From NCBI GenBank assembly GCA_016125045.1, contig WGML01000007.1:186001-250000 (forward strand): a DNA stretch of 64,000 bases, read 5' to 3'. Positions within the stretch are counted from its first letter, which is position 1, and every line of letters starts with the position of its first letter. The notes beneath the pieces were generated by a model, which searched no databases, was not told the DNA's origin, and saw only the letters and a program-made list of their open reading frames with translations. Made by a program: the position numbers and the translations under genes. The stretch is from a bacterium (GTDB lineage: Bacteria; Pseudomonadota; Alphaproteobacteria; Caulobacterales; Hyphomonadaceae). This document shows positions 17,702 to 26,128 of this stretch, one piece after another.

Positions 17702-19009
17702 ATGTCTGACTTCACGCCCCGCGAAATCGTCGCCGAACTCGATCGCTTCATCGTCGGCCAGCCGGACGCCAAGCGCGCCGTCGCGCTGGCGCTGCGCAAC
17801 CGGTGGCGGCGCAAGCAGCTCCCGGAATCGCTGCGCGAGGAGGTCACGCCGAAGAACATCCTGATGATCGGGCCGACCGGCGTCGGCAAGACCGAGATCT
17901 CGCGACGTCTCGCGAAACTCGCCCATGCACCGTTCATCAAGGTCGAGGCGACGAAATTCACCGAGGTCGGCTATGTCGGGCGCGATGTCGAACAGATCGT
18001 GCGCGACCTGCTCGAGGCCGGCATTTCGATGGTCCAGGAAAAGAAGCGCAAGGACGTTCGCGCGCGCGCCGAGGCGCAGGCGGAGGAGCGGGTGCTGAGC
18101 GCCCTCGTCGGCGCCGACGCCCAGAAAGCAACGCGGGAATCCTTCCGCGCGCGCCTTCGCTCCGGACAGCTCGACGACAAGGAGATCGAGGTCGAGGTCG
18201 CGGACACATCGTCGCCATTCGCCGGCTTCGACATTCCCGGCCAGCCCGGTGCGAGCATGGGGATGATCAATATCGGCGACCTCTTGACGAAGGGGCTCGG
18301 CGGCCGCGCCAAGCGCATCCGCACCACCGTCAAGGACGCTTACCGGCCGCTCGTGATGGAGGAATCAGACAAGCTGATCGATCAGGATTCGGTTGTCCGC
18401 GAAGCCATTCGCGCCACCGAGGAGGACGGCATCGTCTTTCTCGACGAGATCGACAAGATCGCGGCGCGCGGCGAGCGCGCCGGGGCGGACGTCTCCCGCG
18501 AGGGGGTTCAGCGCGATCTTCTCCCCCTCATCGAGGGGACGACCGTCTCCACCAAGCACGGGCCGGTGCGGACGGACTACATCCTCTTCATCGCTTCCGG
18601 GGCCTTTCACGTCGCCAAGCCGTCGGACCTGTTGCCGGAGCTTCAGGGCCGTCTGCCGATCCGGGTGGAGCTCTCCGCGCTCAGCCGGGAGGAATTCAAG
18701 CGCATCCTCACCGAGCCCGAAGCCAATCTCATCATGCAGTATGAGGCGCTGATGAAGGCCGAGGGCCTCACCCTCCATTTCACGCCGGACGCGGTGGACG
18801 CCCTTGCGGACATCGCCGTCCAGGTCAACGAAAGCGTTGAGAATATCGGCGCCCGCCGTCTCCACACCGTGCTTGAGCGCGTGCTCGAGGACATCAGCTT
18901 CACCGCCGCCGACAAGGCGGGGCAGTCGCTGGAGGTCGACGGCGCCTATGTCCGCGACCGCCTCTCCGGCCTCGCGGGCGACAAGGACCTGTCGAAATAC
19001 ATTCTCTAG
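17702..19009 (+). CDS. hslU: ATP-dependent protease ATPase subunit HslU (ClpY)
   Basis: The AAA+ unfoldase that feeds substrates to HslV. The 435-residue protein starts [18 protein letters not shown] and has Walker [10 protein letters not shown] near residue 60, the pore motif YVGRDVE, the inserted I-domain (about 110-240), Walker [12 protein letters not shown] and the C-terminal end DKDLSKYIL, which inserts into HslV pockets. Length and order of domains are normal. It lies 12 bases after the DUF2157 gene. Confidence 0.97.
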   Translation: MSDFTPREIVAELDRFIVGQPDAKRAVALALRNRWRRKQLPESLREEVTPKNILMIGPTGVGKTEISRRLAKLAHAPFIKVEATKFTEVGYVGRDVEQIVRDLLEAGISMVQEKKRKDVRARAEAQAEERVLSALVGADAQKATRESFRARLRSGQLDDKEIEVEVADTSSPFAGFDIPGQPGASMGMINIGDLLTKGLGGRAKRIRTTVKDAYRPLVMEESDKLIDQDSVVREAIRATEEDGIVFLDEIDKIAARGERAGADVSREGVQRDLLPLIEGTTVSTKHGPVRTDYILFIASGAFHVAKPSDLLPELQGRLPIRVELSALSREEFKRILTEPEANLIMQYEALMKAEGLTLHFTPDAVDALADIAVQVNESVENIGARRLHTVLERVLEDISFTAADKAGQSLEVDGAYVRDRLSGLAGDKDLSKYIL

Positions 19010-19016
19010 CGGGGGT

Positions 19017-19370
19017 TTATCGGTCCCGCCCGGTGCGGGGGGTCGCCGCCTCGAGCGGCATCCACGTTTCGCCCCATCTCTGCAGCGCGCGCAGGGCCTC
19101 CAGGAGCGCACGGCCCTTTTCGGTCAGCAGATAGTCATAGCGAGGCGGCCGATCGGAATAGGCCCGCTTCTCCAGCACGCCGGCCGCCACCAGCTTCCGC
19201 AAGCGCCCGGCGAGGATGTGACGCGTGACCCCCAGCTCCCGCTGCAGCGCCTCGAAACGGGTGACGCCGCGCGCGCAGTCACGGATCAGCAGCATGGTCC
19301 AGCGATCGCCGACCACCGACATCGCCCGCGCCACGGGGCAGGCGTCATTTTCGAGCTGTTCCCATTTCAT
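19017..19370 (-). CDS. HxlR-family transcriptional regulator
   Basis: A 117-residue winged-helix protein of the HxlR family: CPVARAMSVVGDRWTMLLIRD, the recognition region RFEALQRELGVTRHILAGRLRKLVAAG and the wing YDYLLTEKGRAL. A conserved cysteine lies at residue 11 and a second at 32; related HxlR proteins (YodB, HypR types) use an N-terminal cysteine to sense quinones or disulphide stress, so a redox role is possible. It is divergent from the SDR gene; a 15-base inverted repeat in the shared 70-base gap is a good candidate binding site. Confidence 0.9.
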   Translation of the reverse strand: MKWEQLENDACPVARAMSVVGDRWTMLLIRDCARGVTRFEALQRELGVTRHILAGRLRKLVAAGVLEKRAYSDRPPRYDYLLTEKGRALLEALRALQRWGETWMPLEAATPRTGRDR

Positions 19371-19415
19371 GGCCCCACTCTAGTCTGTCATTGCCAACCG
19401 AAGAAAGCCCGCTAA

Positions 19416-19430
19416 GTTCCATGCTGGAAC
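19416..19430. promoter_or_regulatory. Inverted repeat, candidate HxlR operator
   Basis: GTTCCA and TGGAAC flank a three-base spacer, a perfect 6+6 dyad. It lies between the divergent HxlR and SDR genes and touches the GGAGG ribosome-binding site of the SDR gene, where binding would block expression. Confidence 0.5.
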
Positions 19431-19440
19431 GGAGGTGGGC

Positions 19441-20163
19441 ATGACCGCATCTGCGCTGATCATTGGGGCCGGGGACGCCACGGGCGGCGCGATCGCCCGT
19501 CGCTTCGCCCGAGAGGGTTTCACCGCCGTCGCCACCCGCCGCGACGCCGCGAGCGTTCAGCCCCTCATCGACGAGATCCGCGCCGCCGGCGGCGAGGCGC
19601 ACGGCTTTGGCTGCGACGCGCGCGACGAGGACCAGACCATCGCCCTGTTCGACCGTATCGAACAGGAGATCGCACCCCTTGAGGTGGTGGTGTTCAACAT
19701 CGGCGCGAACGTGCGGTTTACGATCGCCGAGACCACCTCCCGCGTCTACCGCAAGGTGTGGGAGATGGCGGCGTTCGCCGGTTTCCTCGCCGGTCGCGAG
19801 GCCGCCCGCCGCATGACCCCGCGCGGCCGAGGCTCGATCTTCTTCACGGGCGCCACCGCGTCGGTTCGCGGGTCGTCGGGCTTTTCCGCCTTCGCGGGCG
19901 CGAAATTCGCCCTGCGGGCGCTCGCCCAGTCCATGGCCCGTGAACTCGGGCCCAAGGGGATACACGTCGCCCACCTCATCATCGACGGCGCTATCGACAC
20001 CGAATTCATCGCCTCGAACTTCCCCCACCGTTACGCGCTCAAGGCCGAGGACGGCATCCTCAACCCCGACCACATCGCCGATGTCTATTGGATGCTGCAC
20101 ACCCAGCCGCGCGACGCCTGGACCCACGAGCTCGACCTGCGCCCCTGGATGGAAAAGTTTTGA
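19441..20163 (+). CDS. Short-chain dehydrogenase/reductase lacking the catalytic tyrosine
   Basis: A 240-residue Rossmann-fold SDR. The cofactor loop is IIGAGDATGGAIARRF, a variant of TGxxxGxG, and VVFNIGAN is the NNAG-like motif. In the active-site segment GFSAFAGAKFALRALAQ the usual Tyr of YxxxK is Phe 151 while Lys 155 remains, so classical hydride-transfer chemistry at a carbonyl is doubtful. The ATG at 19441 follows GGAGG by five bases; a GTG six bases upstream is less likely. It forms an operon with the following isomerase-like gene (26-base gap). The substrate is unknown. Confidence 0.88.
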   Translation: MTASALIIGAGDATGGAIARRFAREGFTAVATRRDAASVQPLIDEIRAAGGEAHGFGCDARDEDQTIALFDRIEQEIAPLEVVVFNIGANVRFTIAETTSRVYRKVWEMAAFAGFLAGREAARRMTPRGRGSIFFTGATASVRGSSGFSAFAGAKFALRALAQSMARELGPKGIHVAHLIIDGAIDTEFIASNFPHRYALKAEDGILNPDHIADVYWMLHTQPRDAWTHELDLRPWMEKF

Positions 20164-20189
20164 ACGCCCCTCAAACCGGAGCCCCGCCC

Positions 20190-20783
20190 ATGCCCCGCTC
20201 GCTCGAATTCTTCTACGACGTCATCTCGCCCACGGCCTATCTTGCCTCCAAACAGCTTCCCGCCATCGCGGAGCGCACCGGGGCGAAGCTCGTCTATCGG
20301 CCGTTCTTTCTTGGCGGCGTGATGCAGGCGACCGGCAACCGGCCGCCGGCCACGGTTCCCGCCAAGGGCAAATGGATGCAGGCCGACCTCCAGCGTTACG
20401 CGAAGCGTTACGGCGTTGTCCTCGGCTCCAATCCGCACTTCCCGATGATGAACACGCTGCCCGTGCAGAGGGCGTCGATCGTGCTGCGTCAGCGGGCGGA
20501 TTTCCCCGCCTTCCTCGCGGCCGTGTTCGACGCGGTCTGGCGCGAGGGCGCGAACATCGCCGACCGGGAGACGCTCACCGCGATCGTCTCCGGCGCGGGG
20601 TTTGATGCGGGCGCGTTCTGGGCTGCGGCGGAGGATCCGGCCAACAAGGAGGCGCTCAAGGCCGCGACCGAGGAGGCGGTCGCCCGCGGGGCATTCGGCG
20701 CGCCGACTTTCTTTGTCGGCGACGAGATGTTCTTCGGCCAGGACCGGCTCGACTTCGTCGAGGAGGCGCTGAAGGCCGCTTGA
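20190..20783 (+). CDS. DsbA-fold 2-hydroxychromene-2-carboxylate isomerase family protein
   Basis: A 197-residue thioredoxin/DsbA-fold protein of the HCCA isomerase (kappa GST-like) family. The N-terminus reads SLEFFYDVISPTAYLASKQL, with serine where DsbA has its CxxC, the family mark, and GAFGAPTFFVGDEMFFGQDRLDFVEEAL is the conserved end. Known members isomerise hydroxychromene carboxylates in naphthalene breakdown with glutathione, but many are of unknown substrate. It follows the SDR gene and is probably controlled by the divergent HxlR regulator, suggesting a small detoxification or catabolic unit (inference). Confidence 0.88.
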   Translation: MPRSLEFFYDVISPTAYLASKQLPAIAERTGAKLVYRPFFLGGVMQATGNRPPATVPAKGKWMQADLQRYAKRYGVVLGSNPHFPMMNTLPVQRASIVLRQRADFPAFLAAVFDAVWREGANIADRETLTAIVSGAGFDAGAFWAAAEDPANKEALKAATEEAVARGAFGAPTFFVGDEMFFGQDRLDFVEEALKAA

Positions 20784-20861
20784 TCCCCCCCCGCGCGTGT
20801 CGGGCTGGAAGCCATCGGCCTGCGCGTCGGCCGCGTGCTCTGAACCGCGCCGCGCCAGACT

Positions 20862-21827
20862 TCAGGTCTCCCGACCGCGCCCCGGGAGCCGAGCCCGTTC
20901 AAGCGCCATCAGTCGGCGAACGTCCGGCCGCATCTCCGCCGCCAGCCAGTCGACAAACGACCGGACCACGGGTTTCGCCCGGTCCATCTTCCGGCACACG
21001 ACAAAATAGGCGCCGGCCTCCTGCGGCGGGTCACGGAAGGGGGCTATCAGGGTGGCGGCGCTCGGCAGGTCCCAGATCAGCGGCGACAGGCCGAGCATCA
21101 CGCCGCGTTCCTGAACGGCGGCGTCGATCGCCTCCAGAACCGTATCCACCGTCAGGATCCGCCGCGGCTTCAGGCCCGCAACTCCCACGCGCGCGAGCCA
21201 TTCCGGCCAGCCCGCGCGTCCGACGCTGAGCCCGATCAGGGTGGCGCGCTCAAGATCGGCCGGCGTGGAAAGCTCCGACGACAGCGCGGGCGCGCACAGC
21301 GGCGTCGCGCGCAGATCGAGCAACTTGCGCGCATAAAGACCCGCCGTCGGCGCGCTGACATTGCGGATCGCGACATCGGCCTCTCCGGCGGCCAGGTCAT
21401 AGATGCGCGGGTCGGTGTGGATGCTCAGCGACAGCTCCGGATGCTCCGCCTCGAACCTCGCGAGGCGCGGCCCGAGCCATGCGCTTGCGAACAGCGGCAG
21501 CGTCGCAACCTTCAGCGTCGCCGCGCGGTTCGCCCTTCGTGCAGCGCCAAGCGCCGCATCGAGCGCCGCGAGCGCGCCGTTCACCGCCCGGCTGAGCTCC
21601 GCGCCCTCCGCGGTCAGCCGCACCTGGCGCACGCCGCGTTCGAACAGTGCGCCGCCGACCCAGTCCTCCAGCGCCTTCACCTGGTGGCTCACCGCCGACG
21701 GCGTCACGCCGAGCTCCTCGGCCGCATCCCGAAAGCTCTGGAGCCGGCCGGCGGCGGCGAAGGCGCGGAGGCTCGACAGCGGGGGCGGCTTGGCGTTGGG
21801 TTCCATGGGTGAGCAGTATTCACCCAT
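20862..21827 (-). CDS. LysR-family transcriptional regulator (GcvA-like)
   Basis: A 321-residue LysR regulator: winged helix at the N-terminus (PLSSLRAFAAAGRLQSFRDAAEELGVTPSAVSHQVKALE) and a periplasmic-binding-like effector domain from about 95 to 300. The domain resembles the GcvA group. Two starts are possible: ATG 21827, used here with GAGAG nine bases upstream, or ATG 21806, which would leave the perfect inverted repeat at 21805-21827 in the leader. Either way the repeat overlaps the start, pointing to autorepression. It is divergent from the DUF4267-like and hydrolase genes, its likely targets. Confidence 0.92.
   Translation of the reverse strand: MGEYCSPMEPNAKPPPLSSLRAFAAAGRLQSFRDAAEELGVTPSAVSHQVKALEDWVGGALFERGVRQVRLTAEGAELSRAVNGALAALDAALGAARRANRAATLKVATLPLFASAWLGPRLARFEAEHPELSLSIHTDPRIYDLAAGEADVAIRNVSAPTAGLYARKLLDLRATPLCAPALSSELSTPADLERATLIGLSVGRAGWPEWLARVGVAGLKPRRILTVDTVLEAIDAAVQERGVMLGLSPLIWDLPSAATLIAPFRDPPQEAGAYFVVCRKMDRAKPVVRSFVDWLAAEMRPDVRRLMALERARLPGRGRET
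21805..21827. promoter_or_regulatory. Perfect inverted repeat with LysR-box geometry
   Basis: ATGGGTGA and TCACCCAT flank a seven-base spacer; the centre fits T-N11-A, the core of LysR-type sites. It covers the 5' end of the LysR gene and lies 74 bases upstream of the divergent gene start. Confidence 0.6.
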
Positions 21828-21900
21828 ATCGGGTCACTCTCAAGCACCGGGAGACGAAGCCTGTTGCTACCGTCCTGTTTATGCGGCGCGGAGGTTTGCG

Positions 21901-22302
21901 ATGTTCGATGCTTCGGTCTGGCGGACGATCGGTTTCTTGATGGCGGCCCCGATGGCGGCGCTGCAGGCGGTGAACGTGATCCGCGTGCTCGTCGACCCCC
22001 AGGGCTTCGCCGCCTATATGGGCGCGCCGCTCCCCGAGGGCGGCGACACCTCCTGGGTCGCGATCTACGGGCTGCGCACCGCCTTCATCGCGCTGCTCGT
22101 CGGCGTCCTCCTGCTGGTCCGCGATCTCGGCGCGCTGCGCTGGGTCGCGCTGGCGGCGCTCGTCATGCCCCTCGGAGACGCCTGGGTCGCGAGCCACGCC
22201 GGCGCCGGTGCCGCGACCATAGCGCGCCATCTCGCCATCGCCGCCTATGTTGCAGTCACCGCCGCCGTCCTCTTCGCGGCGACCTGGGTCCGCGGTCGAT
22301 GA
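21901..22302 (+). CDS. DUF4267-like small membrane protein
   Basis: A 133-residue, four-helix membrane protein (segments about 8-28, 52-72, 79-97 and 105-127) with a YGLRTAFIALLVGVLLL stretch reminiscent of DUF4267 proteins, which have no known function. The ATG at 21901 follows GGAGG at good distance. Its stop overlaps the start of the hydrolase gene (ATGA), so the two are an operon, divergent from the LysR regulator. Confidence 0.78.
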   Translation: MFDASVWRTIGFLMAAPMAALQAVNVIRVLVDPQGFAAYMGAPLPEGGDTSWVAIYGLRTAFIALLVGVLLLVRDLGALRWVALAALVMPLGDAWVASHAGAGAATIARHLAIAAYVAVTAAVLFAATWVRGR

Positions 22303-23207
22303 CCGGGCTCATCACGAGGCTCGGCCTCCGCCTCGACGCCGGGCGTTCCGCCAGCCGCAAGCGCGCCTTCCGCGAGGGCTGGCCCGCCTCCGCCTCGCCG
22401 GGCGTCTCCTTCCACACCACCGACAAGGTGCAGTTCCGCTATCGCGAGGCCGGGGCCGGGCGCACGATCGTCTTGACCGCCGACCCGCCGATGACGCTCG
22501 AAACCTATGACGCCCTCATCGAGCGCTTCTCGACGGCCTTCCGGGTCATCGTCGTCGAGCTCCCCGCGATGGGGTTCACGGCGGTCTCGCGGGACTACGC
22601 GTTCGGCTTCCGGGAGACGAACGAGGAGCTTGCCGCCTTCCTCCGCGAGGTCGCGGGCGAGGGCGCGATCCTCGCCTTTTCCTGCGTTGCGGGGCTCGCC
22701 GCGGTCGACATCGCCGCGCGCCATCCGGAGCTTTGCTCGCATCTTGCGCTCATCCAGACGGGCGACGTCGCCGCTTTTTCGCTCTGGAAGGCCCGGCGCG
22801 ACCCGAAGCGCATCCTCGCTCGCCCCATCGTCGGCCAGCTCGTGTTGCGGCGTCTCGCGCCGAAGCGGATGCCGGATTGGTACGCCCTGTCAGTTGGCCG
22901 GCGCGAGATGATCCCGTCCCTCTGCACCTGCGCGGCGGAGTCCTTCCGCCATGGCGCGCAGTGGTCGCTTGCGAGCGCCTACCAGGTCTATATGGACGAG
23001 CGGCTGAAGCTTGCCGCGCCGCGCCAGCCGGTGCTGTCGATCTGGGGTGAGGCGGATCGATCCCACCCTGAGGACAACCGCCACACGATCCGCCGGCTCG
23101 CGCCCTCGGCCGGCTGCCGGTCGCTGCCGGGCCTCGGCCACACGCCCGAGCTGGAGGACCCGGCGAGCGTCTTCGCCCTCATCCGGGAGTTTGTGGGGGA
23201 GGGGTGA
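22299..23207 (+). CDS. Alpha/beta-hydrolase fold protein
   Basis: A 302-residue alpha/beta-hydrolase fold protein. The nucleophile elbow reads ILAFSCVAGLAA: a serine is present but the flanking glycines of GxSxG are replaced by Ala and Val. A candidate acid lies in WGEADRSHPED and a candidate histidine in LPGLGHTPELEDP, so a triad is possible with an unusual elbow. It is translationally coupled to the upstream DUF4267-like gene. Esterase, lyase or non-enzymatic roles cannot be separated from sequence alone. Confidence 0.8.
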   Translation: MTGLITRLGLRLDAGRSASRKRAFREGWPASASPGVSFHTTDKVQFRYREAGAGRTIVLTADPPMTLETYDALIERFSTAFRVIVVELPAMGFTAVSRDYAFGFRETNEELAAFLREVAGEGAILAFSCVAGLAAVDIAARHPELCSHLALIQTGDVAAFSLWKARRDPKRILARPIVGQLVLRRLAPKRMPDWYALSVGRREMIPSLCTCAAESFRHGAQWSLASAYQVYMDERLKLAAPRQPVLSIWGEADRSHPEDNRHTIRRLAPSAGCRSLPGLGHTPELEDPASVFALIREFVGEG

Positions 23208-23323
23208 GGACCGTGGAGATTGGGTTGGCCCCTCCGACCCCGAGACGCGGCGCCAAAGATGAACAGCGCGCCCCGAGCAAAGAGTTTGTCTTTTTTTTGG
23301 TTTTGGCGTCGCTAGGGCCACTC

Positions 23324-24307
23324 CTACCCCCCCGCCAGCGCCCTCAGTGACACCAGCGGGCGGGGGCCGACATGCGAGATTACTTCGCCGGCCGCGATAT
23401 GCCCCAGCCGCGCGCACTCGGCCGGCTTCATCCCCCTCGACAGCCCATAGAGAAACCCCGCCGCATACTGGTCGCCCGCGCCCGTCGCATCCACCACCCT
23501 CGCAACCGGCGTCGTCGCCACCGGCCACACCCCCGTCTCGTCGAACACCACCGAGCCCTTCTCCGACCGCGTCACCGCGCCAAACCTCGTCTCGGCCCTC
23601 AGGGCCGCAAGCGCACGGTCGAAATCATCCTCCTCGTAAAGCGCCTTCAGCTCGGCCTCGTTCGCGAACACAAGGTCCATGTGCGTGCGCACGAGGTGGC
23701 GGAAACTCTCCCGGTGCCGGTCGACGCAGAACACGTCCGACAGCGTCACGGCGACGCGCCGTCCCGCCGCCGTCGCGATCTCCGAGGCGTGCACGAACGC
23801 CGTCTTCGCCGCCGGCTTGTCGAACAGATAACCCTCAAGATAGGTCCAGTCCGCCGCCTGGATGGGCTCGGGCGCGACGTCGGCGGCGCTGAACTCCACC
23901 GACGCGCCGAGATAGGTGTTCATCGACCGCTCGCCGTCCGGCGTCACCGCGATCATGCTGCGCGCCGTGCCCGGCCCGCCCGAGAGGGGGGCGCCGTGGA
24001 ATTCCGCGCCGATGCGCTTCATGTCGGCGATATAATCCCCCCCGATGCGGTCGTCGGCTACCTTGCCGCAGAAGGCCGCGCGCGCGCCGAAGCTCATCAG
24101 GCCCGCCACCGTGTTGCCCGCCGAGCCGCCGGAGGTTTCGAGCCGCGTTTCGGGGAGCGCGCGGTAGAGCGCGTCGCAGCGCGCCTCGTCGATCAGGTTG
24201 GTGCGCGCCTTCGGGATGTCGTGGCGGACGAGGAAGTCGTCGTCGACATGCGCGATGACGTCCATGATGGCGTTGCCGATGGCGGTGACGTCGAGGCGTG
24301 TCTGCAT
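23324..24307 (-). CDS. PfkB-family carbohydrate kinase, adenosine-kinase-like
   Basis: A 327-residue ribokinase-fold protein. It shows the N-terminal SGGSAGNTVAGLMSFGARAAFCGKVADDRIG and the C-terminal catalytic signature VVDATGAGDQYAAGFLYGL with the base aspartate and anion hole. Its closest resemblance is to the adenosine kinase / nucleoside kinase branch seen throughout alphaproteobacteria, which phosphorylates nucleosides or sugars; the exact substrate is not certain. It is convergent with the hydrolase gene (a 116-base gap with a run of eight T but no clear stem) and divergent from the ATP-grasp gene. Confidence 0.9.
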   Translation of the reverse strand: MQTRLDVTAIGNAIMDVIAHVDDDFLVRHDIPKARTNLIDEARCDALYRALPETRLETSGGSAGNTVAGLMSFGARAAFCGKVADDRIGGDYIADMKRIGAEFHGAPLSGGPGTARSMIAVTPDGERSMNTYLGASVEFSAADVAPEPIQAADWTYLEGYLFDKPAAKTAFVHASEIATAAGRRVAVTLSDVFCVDRHRESFRHLVRTHMDLVFANEAELKALYEEDDFDRALAALRAETRFGAVTRSEKGSVVFDETGVWPVATTPVARVVDATGAGDQYAAGFLYGLSRGMKPAECARLGHIAAGEVISHVGPRPLVSLRALAGG

Positions 24308-24407
24308 GGGATTGGGGGGCCCTGGTAAGAATTATGGTACGTTTCGCCGCTTAGAGCGCTTATTACCATGCGGGGCAAGTTGGTCCGGCGGCGCGATCGG
24401 AAAAGGC

Positions 24408-25292
24408 ATGAAACGGGCGGCGTTTCTCTCGGCGACGAAAATCCACTCCTCGACCCCCAACCGCCGCCTCGGCGCCGAAGGGTATGACCTCGAAGTCGCG
24501 CTTCTCACCCGCGCCTGCGCCGCCCACGGTCTCGCGCTCGAGGAGGTGATCTGGACCGATCCGGACTTCGATCCACGCCGCTATGACGTGGTTCTGCCGC
24601 TCGCCGTCTGGGATTATCAGGACCGCCCGGCGGAGCTTCTCACCCTGCTCGACCGCGCCGAAGCGGCAGGGGTTCCGGTCTTCAACTCCGCCGCGATGGT
24701 GCGCTGGAACCTCCGCAAGACCTACCTGCGCGAACTTCAGGGGCTCGGCGCGCCGGTGGTCCCCACGGTCTGGTGCGAGACGCCCGACGCCCCCTCCGTT
24801 AAGGTGGCGTTCGACGCCCTCGGGGCCGACGAGCTGGTCATCAAGCGTCAGGTCGGCGCCGGCGCCCAGGGCCAGTTGCGGCTTGCTCGCGCCGATGCGC
24901 CGGAAACAGGGTGGGTGCTCGACCGCCCGGCGATGATTCAGCCCTTCCTTTCGGCGATCGCCGATGAAGGCGAATACTCTTTCCTGTTCGTGGAGGGAGC
25001 ATTCTCGCACGCGGTCCTCAAACGGCCGGCGGCGCACGACTATCGAATCCAGCCACAGCACGGCGGCGTGTCCCTGAAGGTCGACCCGCTCCCGGACGAT
25101 CAGGACCTGGCCGAGCACGTCCTCGGCCTCCTAGATGAGCGGCCGCTTTACGCCCGTGTCGACATGGTTCGCGGCGACGACGACCGCCTGATGCTCATGG
25201 AGCTTGAGCTGATCGAGCCATTCCTGTTTCCAGAGCAGGGACCGGGCTTTGCGCCGCTGCTCGCAAAAGCGCTGGCGCGCCGGCTTGAATGA
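24408..25292 (+). CDS. ATP-grasp family ligase
   Basis: A 294-residue ATP-grasp protein: nucleotide-binding KVAFDALGADELVIKRQVGAGAQG, and the metal-binding end YARVDMVRGDDDRLMLMELELIEPFLF with the E-x-E pair. The layout is like DcsG (cycloserine-forming ATP-grasp) and RimK/GshB-like ligases, which join a carboxylate to an amine via an acyl phosphate. Related orphan genes are widespread in bacteria and their substrates are unknown. The ATG at 24408 has AAAAGG just upstream. It is convergent with the DUF169 gene at a distance of six bases. Confidence 0.84.
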   Translation: MKRAAFLSATKIHSSTPNRRLGAEGYDLEVALLTRACAAHGLALEEVIWTDPDFDPRRYDVVLPLAVWDYQDRPAELLTLLDRAEAAGVPVFNSAAMVRWNLRKTYLRELQGLGAPVVPTVWCETPDAPSVKVAFDALGADELVIKRQVGAGAQGQLRLARADAPETGWVLDRPAMIQPFLSAIADEGEYSFLFVEGAFSHAVLKRPAAHDYRIQPQHGGVSLKVDPLPDDQDLAEHVLGLLDERPLYARVDMVRGDDDRLMLMELELIEPFLFPEQGPGFAPLLAKALARRLE

Positions 25293-25298
25293 CGAGGT

Positions 25299-26066
25299 CT
25301 ATTTTCGATCCGGATAGCTTGCGGCCATGCCGTCCCGAACGTCCTGTTGGACACCGTATTGCGGGAAAGGGTAACGCAAGCCGTTCTTCGAGAGCGCCTT
25401 CATGCCAGCGATTGCTTTCACGATGTCGCCCGGCGGCAGCGCCATGAGCATCTCGTCGTCGAGCACGCCGCCGTACCGGCGCTCTGCAAAACACGGGATC
25501 GACAGGCTGGGCGTGCGGGTCGAAAGCGCCCGCCCCCAGGAGTCCGCGCATGCTGACTCTCCGACCACGCTCCAGTCGAATCGCTTGAAGCCCGACCACT
25601 GCAGGCCGTTGATGAAGTAGATCATCGCTCCCGGCGTTGCGTAGAAAAGGGCGATGTCCGGGTCCAGGAGCTTGCCGCCCGCGAGTGGACCGACGGCGAG
25701 CGCTTCGTAGCGACCGTCCGGAACGCACGTCATGGAGCGCTGATGCGCGCCGGCGTCCTCCAGGGTCTCGAACCAGACGCCCTTCATATGGGCGCCGGAG
25801 TACCACTCGTCTGTCTTTGCGCCGCCAAGACCGACCACCGCGCGGCATTGAGCTCCCACAAGGTCTTCAGCGGTCACTCCGACCGTCCATCCGAGTCGCG
25901 ACGCCTGGCCGACGATCTGGTCGAGCGTGTGGACCGCTTTCGGTCGTCGGATTCGGGGGACGGCCTCCATGTCTTCCTGGCTCTCGAAGAGTTTCATGGC
26001 GAACGGGATCGAACGCAGCCGTAACATCCGCTCAAGCTCGTGTGAAACATCACTTAAGTCGGTCAT
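25299..26066 (-). CDS. DUF169-family protein of unknown function
   Basis: A 255-residue soluble protein matching DUF169, a family spread through archaea and bacteria without known function. Visible family features are the N-terminal ELERMLRLRSIPFAMKLF, a glycine-rich central part and GESACADSWGRALSTRTPSLSIPCFAERR with two cysteines. The ATG at 26066 is preceded by AAAGGGAGCC, better than the upstream in-frame start. It is downstream of nth on the same strand with a 62-base gap; the six-base gap to the convergent ATP-grasp gene is not evidence of a functional link. Confidence 0.82.
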   Translation of the reverse strand: MTDLSDVSHELERMLRLRSIPFAMKLFESQEDMEAVPRIRRPKAVHTLDQIVGQASRLGWTVGVTAEDLVGAQCRAVVGLGGAKTDEWYSGAHMKGVWFETLEDAGAHQRSMTCVPDGRYEALAVGPLAGGKLLDPDIALFYATPGAMIYFINGLQWSGFKRFDWSVVGESACADSWGRALSTRTPSLSIPCFAERRYGGVLDDEMLMALPPGDIVKAIAGMKALSKNGLRYPFPQYGVQQDVRDGMAASYPDRK

Positions 26067-26128
26067 TCGCAGGCTCCCTTTCCCGTTTTCCTGATGCTGG
26101 CACGGGTTCATCTGAGAGGGTAGCCGCG

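Noticed and set aside
23287..23300. Run of eight T in the convergent gap between the hydrolase and PfkB genes as an intrinsic terminator
   Set aside because: No stable GC stem directly precedes the T-run on either strand.
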